From the NCBI GenBank assembly GCA_016124385.1, contig WGNU01000005.1:558001-622000 (forward strand): a stretch of 64,000 bases of DNA, written 5' to 3'. Shown one piece after another: positions 8,684-17,746 of the stretch (the stretch's first letter is position 1; the number at the start of each line of letters is the position of its first letter). Both the position numbers and the translations under genes were made by a program. A model generated the notes under the pieces. It saw only the letters and a list, made by a program, of their open reading frames with translations. It was not told the origin of the DNA and did not search any database. This DNA is from Alphaproteobacteria bacterium. Its GTDB lineage: Bacteria; Pseudomonadota; Alphaproteobacteria; Micropepsales; Micropepsaceae.

Positions 8684-9391
8684 ATGCAAGCGGATGGCGG
8701 CTTTCTGAACAACATGCGTGTCCTTCTCGTCGAAGATGATGTCGATGCGGCGCATTTCCTCGAGAAAGGATTGCGCGAGAGCGGCCACGTCGTCGATGTC
8801 GCGGCGAACGGGGTTGACGGTCTCGAACTGGCGCGCGGCCAGGCCTATGACGTCGCTGTCGTCGACCGCATGCTGCCGGGTCTGGACGGTCTCTCGCTCG
8901 TGGGTCGCCTGCGGGAGGAAGGCAACGTGACACCGGTCCTCTTCCTCAGCGCGCTGGGCGAAGTGGACGACAAGGTGAAGGGCCTCAAGGCAGGCGGCGA
9001 TGACTACCTCGCCAAGCCCTTTGCGTTCTCCGAACTGCTCGCGCGCATGGAAGCGCTGGTCCGCCGTCGGGCGCCCGAAAGCGTTCAAACGAAGCTCACG
9101 ATCGGCGCGCTAGAGCTGGACCGCCTGACCCGAACCGTCACGCGCGAGGGCAAGCCGATCGATCTTCAGCCCCGCGAGTTTCTCCTGCTCGAATATCTGA
9201 TGCAGCATGGCGGCCAGGTCGTCACCCGCACGATGCTGCTGGAGAATGTCTGGAATTATCATTTCGATCCGCAGACGAACGTGATCGACGTGCACATCTC
9301 ACGGCTTCGCGCAAAGATCGACAAAGGCTTCGCCGAGCCGCTGCTGCATACGGTGCGCGGCGCGGGATATTGCCTGCGTGAATCTGCATAA
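8684..9391 (+). CDS. OmpR-family response regulator
   Basis: 235 residues. The receiver domain (about 11-125) has the acidic pair EDD (17-19), phospho-acceptor Asp61 (VVDRMLPGLDG) and the switch Lys in DDYLAKPF. A winged-helix DNA-binding domain follows (about 135-232; LEYLMQHGGQVVTR, DVHISRLRAKID, RGAGYCL). I keep the ATG at 8684 because AAGGG lies just upstream; MRVLLVEDD at 8714 lacks one. It overlaps the downstream kinase gene by 14 bp, so the two form one unit. The trigger is unknown. Confidence 0.92.
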   Translation: MQADGGFLNNMRVLLVEDDVDAAHFLEKGLRESGHVVDVAANGVDGLELARGQAYDVAVVDRMLPGLDGLSLVGRLREEGNVTPVLFLSALGEVDDKVKGLKAGGDDYLAKPFAFSELLARMEALVRRRAPESVQTKLTIGALELDRLTRTVTREGKPIDLQPREFLLLEYLMQHGGQVVTRTMLLENVWNYHFDPQTNVIDVHISRLRAKIDKGFAEPLLHTVRGAGYCLRESA

Positions 9392-10817
9392 ACTCCTCGC
9401 GACCAGCACGTTTCGACTCGCGCTGGTCTATCTCGCGATCTTCGCAACGTCCGCCTTCGCCTTATTGGCGTTCCTCTACTGGGGAACGACCGGCTTCATG
9501 GCGGCCCAGACCGATGAAACCATCGAGGCTGAGATCACGGGTCTCGCGGAGCAATACGTGCAGACGGGCCTTCCGGGCCTGCGTCAGATCATTTTGGCGC
9601 GCAGCGCCGAGTCCGAAGTCTCGATCTATCTCCTCGCGAACGGCGACCGCTCGCGCATTGCCGGCAATCTGACGACCTGGCCGGAAGGCCCGCCCACGCC
9701 CAATGGCTGGATCGATTTCCTCTATGAGCGCCCGACGCCGAACGGGCCCGTGCTTCGCCCCGCGCGCGCGCGGCGCTTCGTCCTGCCCGGAAACTTCCTC
9801 CTCCTCGTCGGCCGCGACATCGGCGTGCGCCGGCAGGTCGAGGATCGCATCACAACAGCGCTCGGCTGGGCGGGCGCCCTGACGGTTGCTCTGGGCCTTC
9901 TGGGCGGCTTTCTCTTCAGCCGGAACATGGTCTCGCGCCTTGATGCGATCAATCGCACGAGCCGCGAGATCATGGCCGGCGACCTCACGCGCCGCGTACC
10001 TTTGCTCGGCAACAACGACGAACTCGACGAACTCGCCAAGAGTCTCAATTCGATGCTCGACCAGATCGAGCGGTTGATGGCCTCCATGCGCGATGTCGCT
10101 GACAATATCGCCCATGATCTGCGCTCGCCCCTGAACCGCCTGCGCTCGCGCATCGAAATGGCGCTGCTTCATCCAGGCGATCCCAAGGCCGCCGGCGAGG
10201 TGCTGGAAGGCGCGCTCGTCGAGATCGACGGCGTCATTACGACCTTCAATGCGCTCCTCTTGATCGCCGAGGCAGAATCCGGCGCGCTCCCCGAGACGCA
10301 AGGTGACGTCGATCTGGCGGGTGCGCTCCGCGACATCGTCGAACTCTATGAGCCCGTCGCGGAGGCGAAGGGCCTGACAGTTCAGGCCGCCGCGCGCGAG
10401 CCCATGCCGGTGACCGGCCACGGCGCGCTTATCAATCAGGCGCTCGCCAATCTCGTCGACAATGCGATCAAATACACGCCGGAGGGTGGCGTCGTCCGGC
10501 TCGCCGCGTACTACGATGCCGGCCACCCCACGATCAGCGTCGAAGATTCCGGCCCCGGCATTCCGGGCGAGGATCGCGCGCGCGTGCTCGAGCGGTTTGT
10601 GCGGCTGGAGCGCAGCCGGCATGAACCGGGAAGCGGGCTCGGCCTCAGCCTTGTCGCGGCGGTTGCGCGCCTTCACCGGGCGGATCTGACATTGGGGGAT
10701 GCGGGACCCGGTTTGCGGGTGACGATCCGCTTCCCCCTGCCGCGTCTCAGCCTTCGGGGGGCGCGTCCGTCTGCTCTTCCCGCACCGTCAGCAGCAGCGC
10801 AAACCCAATCGTCGTGA
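9378..10817 (+). CDS. Membrane sensor histidine kinase, partner of the upstream regulator
   Basis: 479 residues from a GTG inside the end of the regulator gene. Order: membrane helix (14-36), periplasmic sensor region (about 37-160), second helix (161-181), HAMP (182-235), dimerisation/phospho-acceptor domain with His246 (NIAHDLRSPLNRL), and a GHKL ATPase domain with N box (LVDNAIKYTP), G1 (DSGPGIP) and G2 (GSGLGLSL). A short Ala/Ser/Pro-rich tail ends the protein. It phosphorylates the OmpR-type regulator. Ligand unknown. Its last 71 bp overlap the convergent MFS gene. Confidence 0.93.
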   Translation: MNLHKLLATSTFRLALVYLAIFATSAFALLAFLYWGTTGFMAAQTDETIEAEITGLAEQYVQTGLPGLRQIILARSAESEVSIYLLANGDRSRIAGNLTTWPEGPPTPNGWIDFLYERPTPNGPVLRPARARRFVLPGNFLLLVGRDIGVRRQVEDRITTALGWAGALTVALGLLGGFLFSRNMVSRLDAINRTSREIMAGDLTRRVPLLGNNDELDELAKSLNSMLDQIERLMASMRDVADNIAHDLRSPLNRLRSRIEMALLHPGDPKAAGEVLEGALVEIDGVITTFNALLLIAEAESGALPETQGDVDLAGALRDIVELYEPVAEAKGLTVQAAAREPMPVTGHGALINQALANLVDNAIKYTPEGGVVRLAAYYDAGHPTISVEDSGPGIPGEDRARVLERFVRLERSRHEPGSGLGLSLVAAVARLHRADLTLGDAGPGLRVTIRFPLPRLSLRGARPSALPAPSAAAQTQSS

Positions 10818-12138
10818 AGACGAGGATGACGGCAAAGCCCGCGCGCTGGTTGCCGGTCGCGGCCGTCATCACGCCGATGAGCGTCGGCGCGAGGAACGAC
10901 GTCGCTTTTCCGGTGAGCGTATAGAGGCCGAAGAACTCGCCAATCATCGAGGGCGGCGCGATCCGCGCGAGCATCGTCCGGCTCGAGGCCTGGGCCGGGC
11001 CGACGAAGATCCCCGACAGCACACCGAAAAGAATGAACATGTGCTCGGTGAGATTGGGAAACCCGATCGCCGCCAGCGCAGGGCCGATCACGGGCAATCC
11101 TGCCGCGTTCGCCTCGGGCGAAATCGGCATGCCGAAGAAGAGCGTGTCCTGCGACATGCTGATCGCGAAGGTCAGCAGCAGCGTGAATGCCGCGAGCGAG
11201 ACGAGGATGGTCGTGCGCGAGCCGAAGCGATCATCCGCGAGTCCGCCGAAAATCGCCGAGACCGCAGCGACGATGATGATGATGAGTCCGTAGACGCCGA
11301 CCTGTCCGGTGCTCCAGCCGAAGACGCCGCTCGCATAGATGCCGATGAAGATGAACACGGCGTTGAGCCCATCATAGTAGATCATCCGCGCGATCAGATA
11401 GCGCGCGATGTTTGCGAAATAGGGCAGCTTGGCGAGCGTCTTTCGCAAGGTTCGAAGGCTGTTCTGAACGACGCGTGTTGTCGCAAGGCCCCGCGAGGCC
11501 ATGTCCGGCGTCAGAAGAAAGAGCGGCAGCGCGAAGGTGAGGCACCATGCAGCCACGAGGAGGCCGACCGACCGCTCATGCGCGAAGGCGACATCGGGCA
11601 GGAGGGCCGATTGCGGCAGCGCGAGCCAGACCGCGAAGGTGAGCATCGCGCCCAGGAAGGAGAGCGCATAGCCGAGCCCCGAGAGCCCGCCGACGCGCCG
11701 ATGGCTGACGATCCCCGGCAACAAGGCCTGATGATAGACGCCCGCGAACTCCATCATCACGGAAGCCATAACGACGCAGCCCGCCGCGAGCGCGATGGCG
11801 CCCGGCTCGGCGAGCCAGAGACCGGCCATCGCGGCGGTTCCGAGCAGAGTGAAGAGAGCGATGCCGGGCTTGCGCGGGCCTGCGGCGTCCGACAGCGCGC
11901 CGAGGATGGGGCTCGCAAGCGCGATGGCGAGGCCAGCGCCCCCTTGCAGATAGCCCCATAGCGCCTGTCCCTCGACCGGATCGCCCACCACGTTCTTCGC
12001 GAAATAGGCCGCGAAGACGAAGATGTTGATCATGATGAAATAGGGGCCGGTCGCGAATTCGTAGAACGCCCAGGCCAATTGCCCGGGGCGCGAGGCGACC
12101 GCGCCACCGGCGAGGCTTTTGGGAGCGGAGAGGGACAT
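10747..12138 (-). CDS. MFS transporter, UMF1/Atg22-like
   Basis: 463 residues with about 12 membrane helices. The N-terminal WAFYEFATGPYFIMIN and the GALSDAAGPRKPG loop between helices 2 and 3 are typical of the UMF1 (Atg22-like) group of the major facilitator superfamily. Substrate unknown; fungal relatives export amino acids from the vacuole. It sits between the two-component pair and the HU gene, on the opposite strand to both. Confidence 0.82.
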   Translation of the reverse strand: MSLSAPKSLAGGAVASRPGQLAWAFYEFATGPYFIMINIFVFAAYFAKNVVGDPVEGQALWGYLQGGAGLAIALASPILGALSDAAGPRKPGIALFTLLGTAAMAGLWLAEPGAIALAAGCVVMASVMMEFAGVYHQALLPGIVSHRRVGGLSGLGYALSFLGAMLTFAVWLALPQSALLPDVAFAHERSVGLLVAAWCLTFALPLFLLTPDMASRGLATTRVVQNSLRTLRKTLAKLPYFANIARYLIARMIYYDGLNAVFIFIGIYASGVFGWSTGQVGVYGLIIIIVAAVSAIFGGLADDRFGSRTTILVSLAAFTLLLTFAISMSQDTLFFGMPISPEANAAGLPVIGPALAAIGFPNLTEHMFILFGVLSGIFVGPAQASSRTMLARIAPPSMIGEFFGLYTLTGKATSFLAPTLIGVMTAATGNQRAGFAVILVFTTIGFALLLTVREEQTDAPPEG

Positions 12139-12477
12139 CGATCGAAGGTGGCAGGTCGGGAAGGGCCGCAGAACCTACCGGCAATTGATCTCAACGTCAG
12201 CGAAAAAGGGCAGTGGGCGAATCATTCCGCAAGTGATTCTGTACGCTCGCATCCCCTCAAAGGCCTTTGTCTTGCTCGCTTCCCGCACGGCGATCGACGC
12301 GAAACCGTTGATGTTGGCGGGTTTTGCTGAGGCGGCCGTCTCGCCGATTGCGCCGTCGCCAAACTTTAATATGAGGGAAGGTGGGATCTCGCTCCATGAG
12401 GGGGTCCTCCCGAAGCGGCCTGTCACCGCGGCTTTCCGCGAAAGACCGGTCGCGCACAACAGATAGGACGAGATGCC
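12139..12477. promoter_or_regulatory. Divergent intergenic region between the MFS and HU genes
   Basis: 339 bp with no convincing gene. It must hold the promoters of the MFS gene (leftward) and the HU gene (rightward). At 12219-12239 there is a near-palindrome GAATCATTC-CGC-AAGTGATTC whose two ends are both GANTC motifs (GAATC, GATTC). An AT-rich stretch CTTTAATATG lies near 12365. I could not fix a clear -35/-10 pair. Confidence 0.4.
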
Positions 12478-12759
12478 ATGAGCAAGGCAGACTTCATTGA
12501 ATTGGTGGCGAAGCGGGGCGATCTGTCGAAGGCCGAGGCCAAGCGAGCGGTCGATCTCGTGTTTGATTCCATCGAGTCGGGGCTGAAATCCTCCAAGGAC
12601 AAGGGTTTCACCATCGGCGGCTTCGGTTCGTTCAAGGTGACCAAGCGCGGCGCCCGCACGGGCCGCAACCCGCGCACGGGCGAGGCCATCAAGATCAAGG
12701 CCTCCAAGACCTTGCGCTTCAAGCCGGCGATGTCCCTGCGCAAGGCCGCGGGCTGCTAG
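12478..12759 (+). CDS. hup: HU-family nucleoid DNA-binding protein
   Basis: 93 residues, the normal HU length. N-terminal helical dimer part (MSKADFIELVAKRGDLSKAE), the beta arm GFGSFKVTKRGARTGRNPRTG, and a basic C-terminus with the conserved proline tip region. HU bends and compacts DNA. It ends in a Cys (KAAGC), which is unusual for HU. It stands alone; a strong hairpin follows the stop. HU rather than IHF is favoured by the absence of a second IHF-type gene and the general sequence, but not certain. Confidence 0.9.
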   Translation: MSKADFIELVAKRGDLSKAEAKRAVDLVFDSIESGLKSSKDKGFTIGGFGSFKVTKRGARTGRNPRTGEAIKIKASKTLRFKPAMSLRKAAGC

Positions 12760-12776
12760 AACCACGCACGCAGAGT

Positions 12777-12805
12777 GGCCGCTCTGCTCGCGAAGCGGAG
12801 CGGCC
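12777..12805 (+). terminator. Strong hairpin after the HU gene
   Basis: Arms GGCCGCTCTGCT (12777-12788) and AGCGGAGCGGCC (12794-12805) pair over 12 positions with one G-U and a five-base loop. It lies 17 bp past the stop of the HU gene. There is no T run after it, so it may stabilise the mRNA end or act as an imperfect terminator. Confidence 0.55.
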
Positions 12806-12861
12806 CCAAGTGTTGCACGGCGAAGCTTGCGGGCTGCCCGTACGCGTGCATGACATAGCTG

Positions 12862-15777
12862 ATGGAAGCCGGGCCCCTTTCAGCGCGCATTACGCAGACG
12901 CAAACGCCCTTCGATCGGGCGCGCGCAGCGCGCGCATGGCGTGAGCTGAAGGCCCATCCGGCGTTGCGCGCATTGCGCGGCAACCGCCCCATCCGCGATT
13001 TCATCTCAGGGGTCGCCGGCAATAGTGCCTTCCTCTCGCGGCTGATGTTGCGCGTGCCTGCCACGTTGGCGGCGATCCTCAACGCGGCGCCCGAAGACTG
13101 GCTGGCCGAACGGCTCGCTTCCTTGCGCGCCGAGATGGAAGGGGCCGAAAGCTTCGATGAGGCGATGCGGCATCTGCGCAATGCCCGCCGCGATGTTGCG
13201 CTGTGCGTCGCGCTTGCCGACCTCGCGGGCGCGTGGGATTGGCAAAAGGTCACGCGCGCGCTCACCGAGGCGGCCGATATCAGCGTGCAGGCGGCCCTTC
13301 GCTATCTCCTTCGTGAGGCGTCCGCTCAAGGCCGCATCGAGACGCCCGTGCCGGGCGATCCGGAAGAGAATTGCGGGCTCTTCGTGCTGGCAATGGGCAA
13401 GCACGGCGCCGGCGAGCTCAACTATTCCAGCGACATCGATCTCGTCGTCTTTTTCGACAGGGACATTGCGCGCGTCTCGCCCAAGCTCGAGCCGCAACCC
13501 GTCTTTATACGGATCGTCCAGTCGCTCGTCCGCATGCTGCAGGAACACACCGCCGACGGCTACGCTTACCGGGTTGACCTCCGCTTGCGGCCTGATGCCG
13601 GCGCGACACAAGTTGCACTCTCGACCGAGGCGGCCGAGCAATATTACGAAAGCACGGGACAGAACTGGGAGCGTGCTGCCTATATCAAGGCGCGCGTGGT
13701 GGCCGGTGACCGCGAGGTCGGCGCGGCGTTTCTCCGGGCGCTCACGCCCTTCGTCTTCCGCAAATATCTCGACTACGCCGCGATCGAGGACATTCATTCG
13801 ATCAAGCGCCAGATCCACGACCATCAGGGGCACGGCGAGATCGCTGTCGCCGGTCACAACGTGAAACTGGGGCGCGGCGGCATCCGTGAGATCGAATTCT
13901 TCGTGCAGACCCAGCAATTGATCCTAGGCGGGCGCGATCCGGGTCTGCGCGAACGCAGAACGGTCGACGGGCTCGTCGCGCTCGCCCAGCGCGGAACGAT
14001 CAACAAGACGACTGCGCGCGAGCTGACTGAGGCCTATGGCTATCTGCGCACGCTCGAGCATCGCTTGCAGATGATCGACGATCAGCAGACCCACACAATC
14101 CCGGAGACCGACGCGGAAGTGAAACACCTCGCGCTCTTCATGGGTCACGGCTCGGCGCGCCCCTTCGAGCGCGAGGTGCGCGGCGTCCTTGAGACCGTCA
14201 CGCGGCACTATGCGGCGCTGTTTGAGAGCGCGCCGCCGCTCTCGGAGAAGAAGGGAAGCCTTGTCTTCACGGGCGTGGAAGACGATCCGGACACGCTTCG
14301 CACGCTCAGCAGACTCGGCTTCACGCGGCCCAAGGATGTCGCTGCGACCATCCGCGGCTGGCATCACGGGCGCATCCGCGCAACGCGAAGCCAGCGGGCC
14401 CGCGAACAATTGACTGCATTGACGCCCGCCCTTCTCGAGGCGTTGGCCGCAACCGCCAACCCGGATCTGGCCTTTGCGGGCTTTGACCGATTTCTTTCCG
14501 GCCTTCCTGCGGGAATCCAGGTCTTTGCACTGCTCTATGCCAATCCCACGCTCTTGGGGCTTTTGGCGGATGCGTTCGGCACGGCGCCGCGTCTCGCGTC
14601 AGTGCTGGGCAAGGACCCAGGGCTTCTGGATGCCTTGCTGGATGCGGAATTCTTGACCCGCGTGCCAGACCGCGGCGAGCTTGAGGGCGGCCTCACGAGG
14701 GCGCTTGCCGCGGCCCCCGACACGGAGGACATGCTTGATCGCGCGCGGCGCTGGCAAAAGGAACAGCTTCTGCGGGTTGGCCTTCAGGTCGTCCGGGGAC
14801 GGATTACCGCCGGCTTCGCGGGCGAAGTGCTCAGCGACGTTGCCGAGACCGCGATCGCGGGGTTGGTCGGGCCGATCGAGCGGGAATTCGTCCAAACACA
14901 CGGCCGCATTCCAGGGGGGGCTGCGGTGATTCTTGGCCTCGGCAAGCTGGGTGGCCGCGAAATGACCGTGAGCTCCGATGTGGATCTAATCGTCGTCTAC
15001 GACGCAAACCCTGATATTTCCTCGAACGGCGCCAAGCCTCTGGCTGCTAGCCAGTATTTTGCACGCCTCACGCAGCGTTTGATCAGTGGGCTGACGGCCC
15101 CGACGAGTGAGGGTCGGCTCTATGACGTCGACATGCGCCTTCGCCCGTCCGGCAGCAAAGGCCCGGTCGCAACAAGCCTGGAGGCGTTCCGCGACTATCA
15201 CACGCATGAAGCCTGGACCTGGGAGCGCATGGCGCTCACGCGCGCGCGCCCAATTGCCGGAAGCGAGGCCCTGGGCCGCTCCGTCGCCGCCATCATCGAG
15301 AAGACGCTAACGACGCCGCGCGATCCTGCGCAGCTGCGCGCGGATGTCCGCGACATGCGCGAGAAGATCACGCAGGAATTTCCCTCGAAGGATCCCTGGA
15401 ACGTCAAATATGTCCGCGGCGGCCACGTTGATCTGGAGTTCATCGTCCAGACGCTTCTGCTGCTGCACGCGCCGCGCGAGCCTGCTCTTCTGACAACGAA
15501 TATGGCCGACGCGCTCGCCCGCCTAAAGGCCGCGCGCATCCTCTTGCCCGACGTCCACGCGACGCTCGAGGAGGCGCTATTGCTCTTTCAGAACCTGACA
15601 CAGATCATGCGCATCGCGCTCGAGGACAACACCACCACGCCGATCGCTGAGGCGGGGCCAGGGCTGCACGCGCTTCTCGCGCGCGCGGCGGATGCGCCGA
15701 GCTTCGCGCATCTCGACCGGCATCTGCGACTGATTGAAGATCGCGTCGCATCAGCGTTCGCCGCGGTAATGCGCTAA
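12862..15777 (+). CDS. glnE: Bifunctional glutamine synthetase adenylyltransferase/deadenylylase
   Basis: 971 residues, the normal GlnE size. Two nucleotidyltransferase domains are visible: the N-terminal adenylyl-removing domain with GAGELNYSSDIDLVVFFD (about 186-203) and the C-terminal adenylylating domain with GGREMTVSSDVDLIVVYD. Each is followed by a helical GlnD-PII-uridylyltransferase-like region. It attaches or removes AMP on glutamine synthetase in answer to PII and glutamine. The start at 12862 gives a full-length N-terminus. It ends convergently on the ABC ATPase gene with the two stop codons overlapping (CTAA). Confidence 0.96.
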   Translation: MEAGPLSARITQTQTPFDRARAARAWRELKAHPALRALRGNRPIRDFISGVAGNSAFLSRLMLRVPATLAAILNAAPEDWLAERLASLRAEMEGAESFDEAMRHLRNARRDVALCVALADLAGAWDWQKVTRALTEAADISVQAALRYLLREASAQGRIETPVPGDPEENCGLFVLAMGKHGAGELNYSSDIDLVVFFDRDIARVSPKLEPQPVFIRIVQSLVRMLQEHTADGYAYRVDLRLRPDAGATQVALSTEAAEQYYESTGQNWERAAYIKARVVAGDREVGAAFLRALTPFVFRKYLDYAAIEDIHSIKRQIHDHQGHGEIAVAGHNVKLGRGGIREIEFFVQTQQLILGGRDPGLRERRTVDGLVALAQRGTINKTTARELTEAYGYLRTLEHRLQMIDDQQTHTIPETDAEVKHLALFMGHGSARPFEREVRGVLETVTRHYAALFESAPPLSEKKGSLVFTGVEDDPDTLRTLSRLGFTRPKDVAATIRGWHHGRIRATRSQRAREQLTALTPALLEALAATANPDLAFAGFDRFLSGLPAGIQVFALLYANPTLLGLLADAFGTAPRLASVLGKDPGLLDALLDAEFLTRVPDRGELEGGLTRALAAAPDTEDMLDRARRWQKEQLLRVGLQVVRGRITAGFAGEVLSDVAETAIAGLVGPIEREFVQTHGRIPGGAAVILGLGKLGGREMTVSSDVDLIVVYDANPDISSNGAKPLAASQYFARLTQRLISGLTAPTSEGRLYDVDMRLRPSGSKGPVATSLEAFRDYHTHEAWTWERMALTRARPIAGSEALGRSVAAIIEKTLTTPRDPAQLRADVRDMREKITQEFPSKDPWNVKYVRGGHVDLEFIVQTLLLLHAPREPALLTTNMADALARLKAARILLPDVHATLEEALLLFQNLTQIMRIALEDNTTTPIAEAGPGLHALLARAADAPSFAHLDRHLRLIEDRVASAFAAVMR

Positions 15778-16907
15778 TCTGGCGGCAATAGTATGACTGA
15801 AGACCCGGACACGGACAGGTAGATGTCCGTGCCATGCGCGTGCAGCACGTCGAGGCTGCGCGCGCTCTGCGTGCCGGAGACGGCGACGGGCGCTTCGCGG
15901 CCCGGGATCCGCACGTGATAGTGGCTGCGGTCGCCCAGATAGGCGCTCGTGAGCACCGTTCCCTTGACGGTGATGGCATTGCCGGGGGGCGGCTCGACCG
16001 AGAGGGAGAGTTTCTCCGGCCGGATCGCAACGAGGATGGCTGATCCCGGCTTGAATGATGCGCCGCCCGTGCCCGCCGCGATCGGCGCGCGCAGAAGGCC
16101 GAGGCCCTCTGCCTCGACAACGATCTCCTGGCCCTCGATGCCCTTGACGACGCCGGGGAAGAAATTGATCGAGCCGATGAAGTCGGCGACGGCGCGCGAG
16201 GAGGGGCTCTCATAGAGTTGTCGCGCACCGGCTACTTGAAGGATCTTGCCGCTGAACATCACCGCAACCCGATCCGAGAGCGAGAGCGCCTCTTCCTGGT
16301 CGTGCGTGACAAAGACGAAGGTGATGCCGACATTCTGCTGCAGCTGGCGCAATTCGAACTGCATCTCTTCGCGAAGCTTCTTGTCGAGCGCGGAAAGCGG
16401 CTCGTCGAGCAGCAGCACCTTCGGCCGCTTGATGAGGGCGCGCGCGAGCGCGACGCGCTGGCGTTGGCCGCCAGAAAGTTGGCTCGATTGCCGCGCGCCA
16501 AAGCCTTGCAGCTTCACCATGTTCAGCGCTTCGTCGACGCGCTTGTTCAGCTCCGAACGTGATAGCCGATCCTTCCGAAGGCCGTAGGCGACGTTGTCGC
16601 GCACGTTGAGGTGCGGGAAGATCGCATAGGATTGGAAGACCATGTTGGTCGGCCGGTAGTTGGCCGCCACGCCCTCGACGTTTTGCCCGTCGATGCGGAT
16701 TTCGCCCTCGCTCGGAAACTCGAAGCCCGCGATCATGCGCAGGAGCGTCGTCTTTCCGCATCCCGATGGCCCGAGCAGCGAAAAAAACTCGCCGCGCTTG
16801 ATCCCGAGATTGGCATTGTCGACAGCCTTCACCCCGCCCGCGAAGCGCTTCGTGACGCCGACGATGTCGATATAGGCTTGCTCGCTCATGTCGGTCTCAC
16901 GCCTCAC
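15774..16907 (-). CDS. potG: Polyamine-type ABC transporter ATPase
   Basis: 377 residues from a GTG that overlaps the stop of the upstream permease (GTGA); an ATG six codons in (16889) is an alternative. Walker A GPSGCGKTT, signature LSGGQRQRVALARAL, Walker B VLLLDEPLSALD, and a C-terminal TOBE domain (about 280-370) typical of PotA/PotG. It drives uptake of polyamine-like substrates. Last gene of the operon potH-potI-potG on this strand; spermidine synthase lies just upstream. Putrescine versus spermidine cannot be told from sequence alone. Confidence 0.88.
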   Translation of the reverse strand: MRRETDMSEQAYIDIVGVTKRFAGGVKAVDNANLGIKRGEFFSLLGPSGCGKTTLLRMIAGFEFPSEGEIRIDGQNVEGVAANYRPTNMVFQSYAIFPHLNVRDNVAYGLRKDRLSRSELNKRVDEALNMVKLQGFGARQSSQLSGGQRQRVALARALIKRPKVLLLDEPLSALDKKLREEMQFELRQLQQNVGITFVFVTHDQEEALSLSDRVAVMFSGKILQVAGARQLYESPSSRAVADFIGSINFFPGVVKGIEGQEIVVEAEGLGLLRAPIAAGTGGASFKPGSAILVAIRPEKLSLSVEPPPGNAITVKGTVLTSAYLGDRSHYHVRIPGREAPVAVSGTQSARSLDVLHAHGTDIYLSVSGSSVILLPPD

Positions 16908-17746
16908 GTAATGCCATAGCCGCCGCCCCGCTCAGCATCGCTCACACCGCGCCGCCGCAGCCATTCGGCGAACACGACGAGCACGCACGAGGCAAGGAGG
17001 ATCAACGCGCCGAGTGCCAGCATGCGTGGCAGTTTCGAGGGGAAGCGCAGTTCGCTCCACATGAAGACGGGTAGCGTCGGCTCGGTGCCAGAGAGGAAGA
17101 ACGCGATCAGGAATTCGTCGAACGAGACGATGAACGTGAGGAGCAGGCTTGAGGCGATGCCCGGCATCACAAGCGGGAAGGTGACGCGCCAGAACGTCAT
17201 CCAGGCATTCTCGCCAAGATCGAGCGAGGCTTCTTCAAGGCTTTGGTCAAATCCGTCGAGGCGGCTCGTCAACACTGCCATCGCGAACGGCACACAGATG
17301 AGCGTATGGCCCATCGCGACGGTCATCAGCGAGAGCGGAAAATCAAGGGCCGACCACAGAATAAGGATCGAGATCCCGAGTATGATCTCCGGGATGAACA
17401 ACGGCAGCATGATGAAGGCCGTGATGGCCTCCTTGCCGGGCATCGCATAGCGCGTGACCGCCTTGGCGCCCAGAAGTCCGAGGATCGTCGAGAGGATGGC
17501 GACCGAAATGCCCACCTGCAGGCTGTTGCCCAGAGCGTTGAGCATCGCATCGTCCGCGAGCATTTCTTCGTACCAGGCGAGCGTGAAGCCCTGGAGCGGG
17601 AAGGCGATGAAACGTGAATCGTTGAACGAAAAGAGCGGTAGGAACAACACGGGCAGATAGAGGAAGACGAGGTAGAGGATCGCGAAGGCGCCCAGCGCCC
17701 ACACGCCACGCCGTTGCCGCGCCGCGGCCTTCCGTTCGCTGCTCAT
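16904..17746 (-). CDS. potI: Polyamine-type ABC transporter permease (PotI-like)
   Basis: 280 residues from the ATG at 17746, which overlaps the stop of the preceding permease (ATGA). About six membrane helices; the EAA loop that contacts the ATPase reads EEASLDLGENAWMTFWRVTFPLVMPGI. It ends in a basic cytosolic tail. It forms the membrane channel with the next permease. Stop overlaps the ATPase start. Reading frames further upstream in this frame are antisense to nothing useful and not part of the protein. Confidence 0.88.
   Translation of the reverse strand: MSSERKAAARQRRGVWALGAFAILYLVFLYLPVLFLPLFSFNDSRFIAFPLQGFTLAWYEEMLADDAMLNALGNSLQVGISVAILSTILGLLGAKAVTRYAMPGKEAITAFIMLPLFIPEIILGISILILWSALDFPLSLMTVAMGHTLICVPFAMAVLTSRLDGFDQSLEEASLDLGENAWMTFWRVTFPLVMPGIASSLLLTFIVSFDEFLIAFFLSGTEPTLPVFMWSELRFPSKLPRMLALGALILLASCVLVVFAEWLRRRGVSDAERGGGYGIT

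Noticed and set aside
9462-10676. 404-codon minus-strand frame across the histidine kinase
   Set aside because: Antisense to conserved kinase motifs; composition is that of a shadow.
12175-12765. Minus-strand frame over the HU gene and its upstream region
   Set aside because: Antisense to HU; the part outside HU has no ribosome-binding site or family-like sequence.
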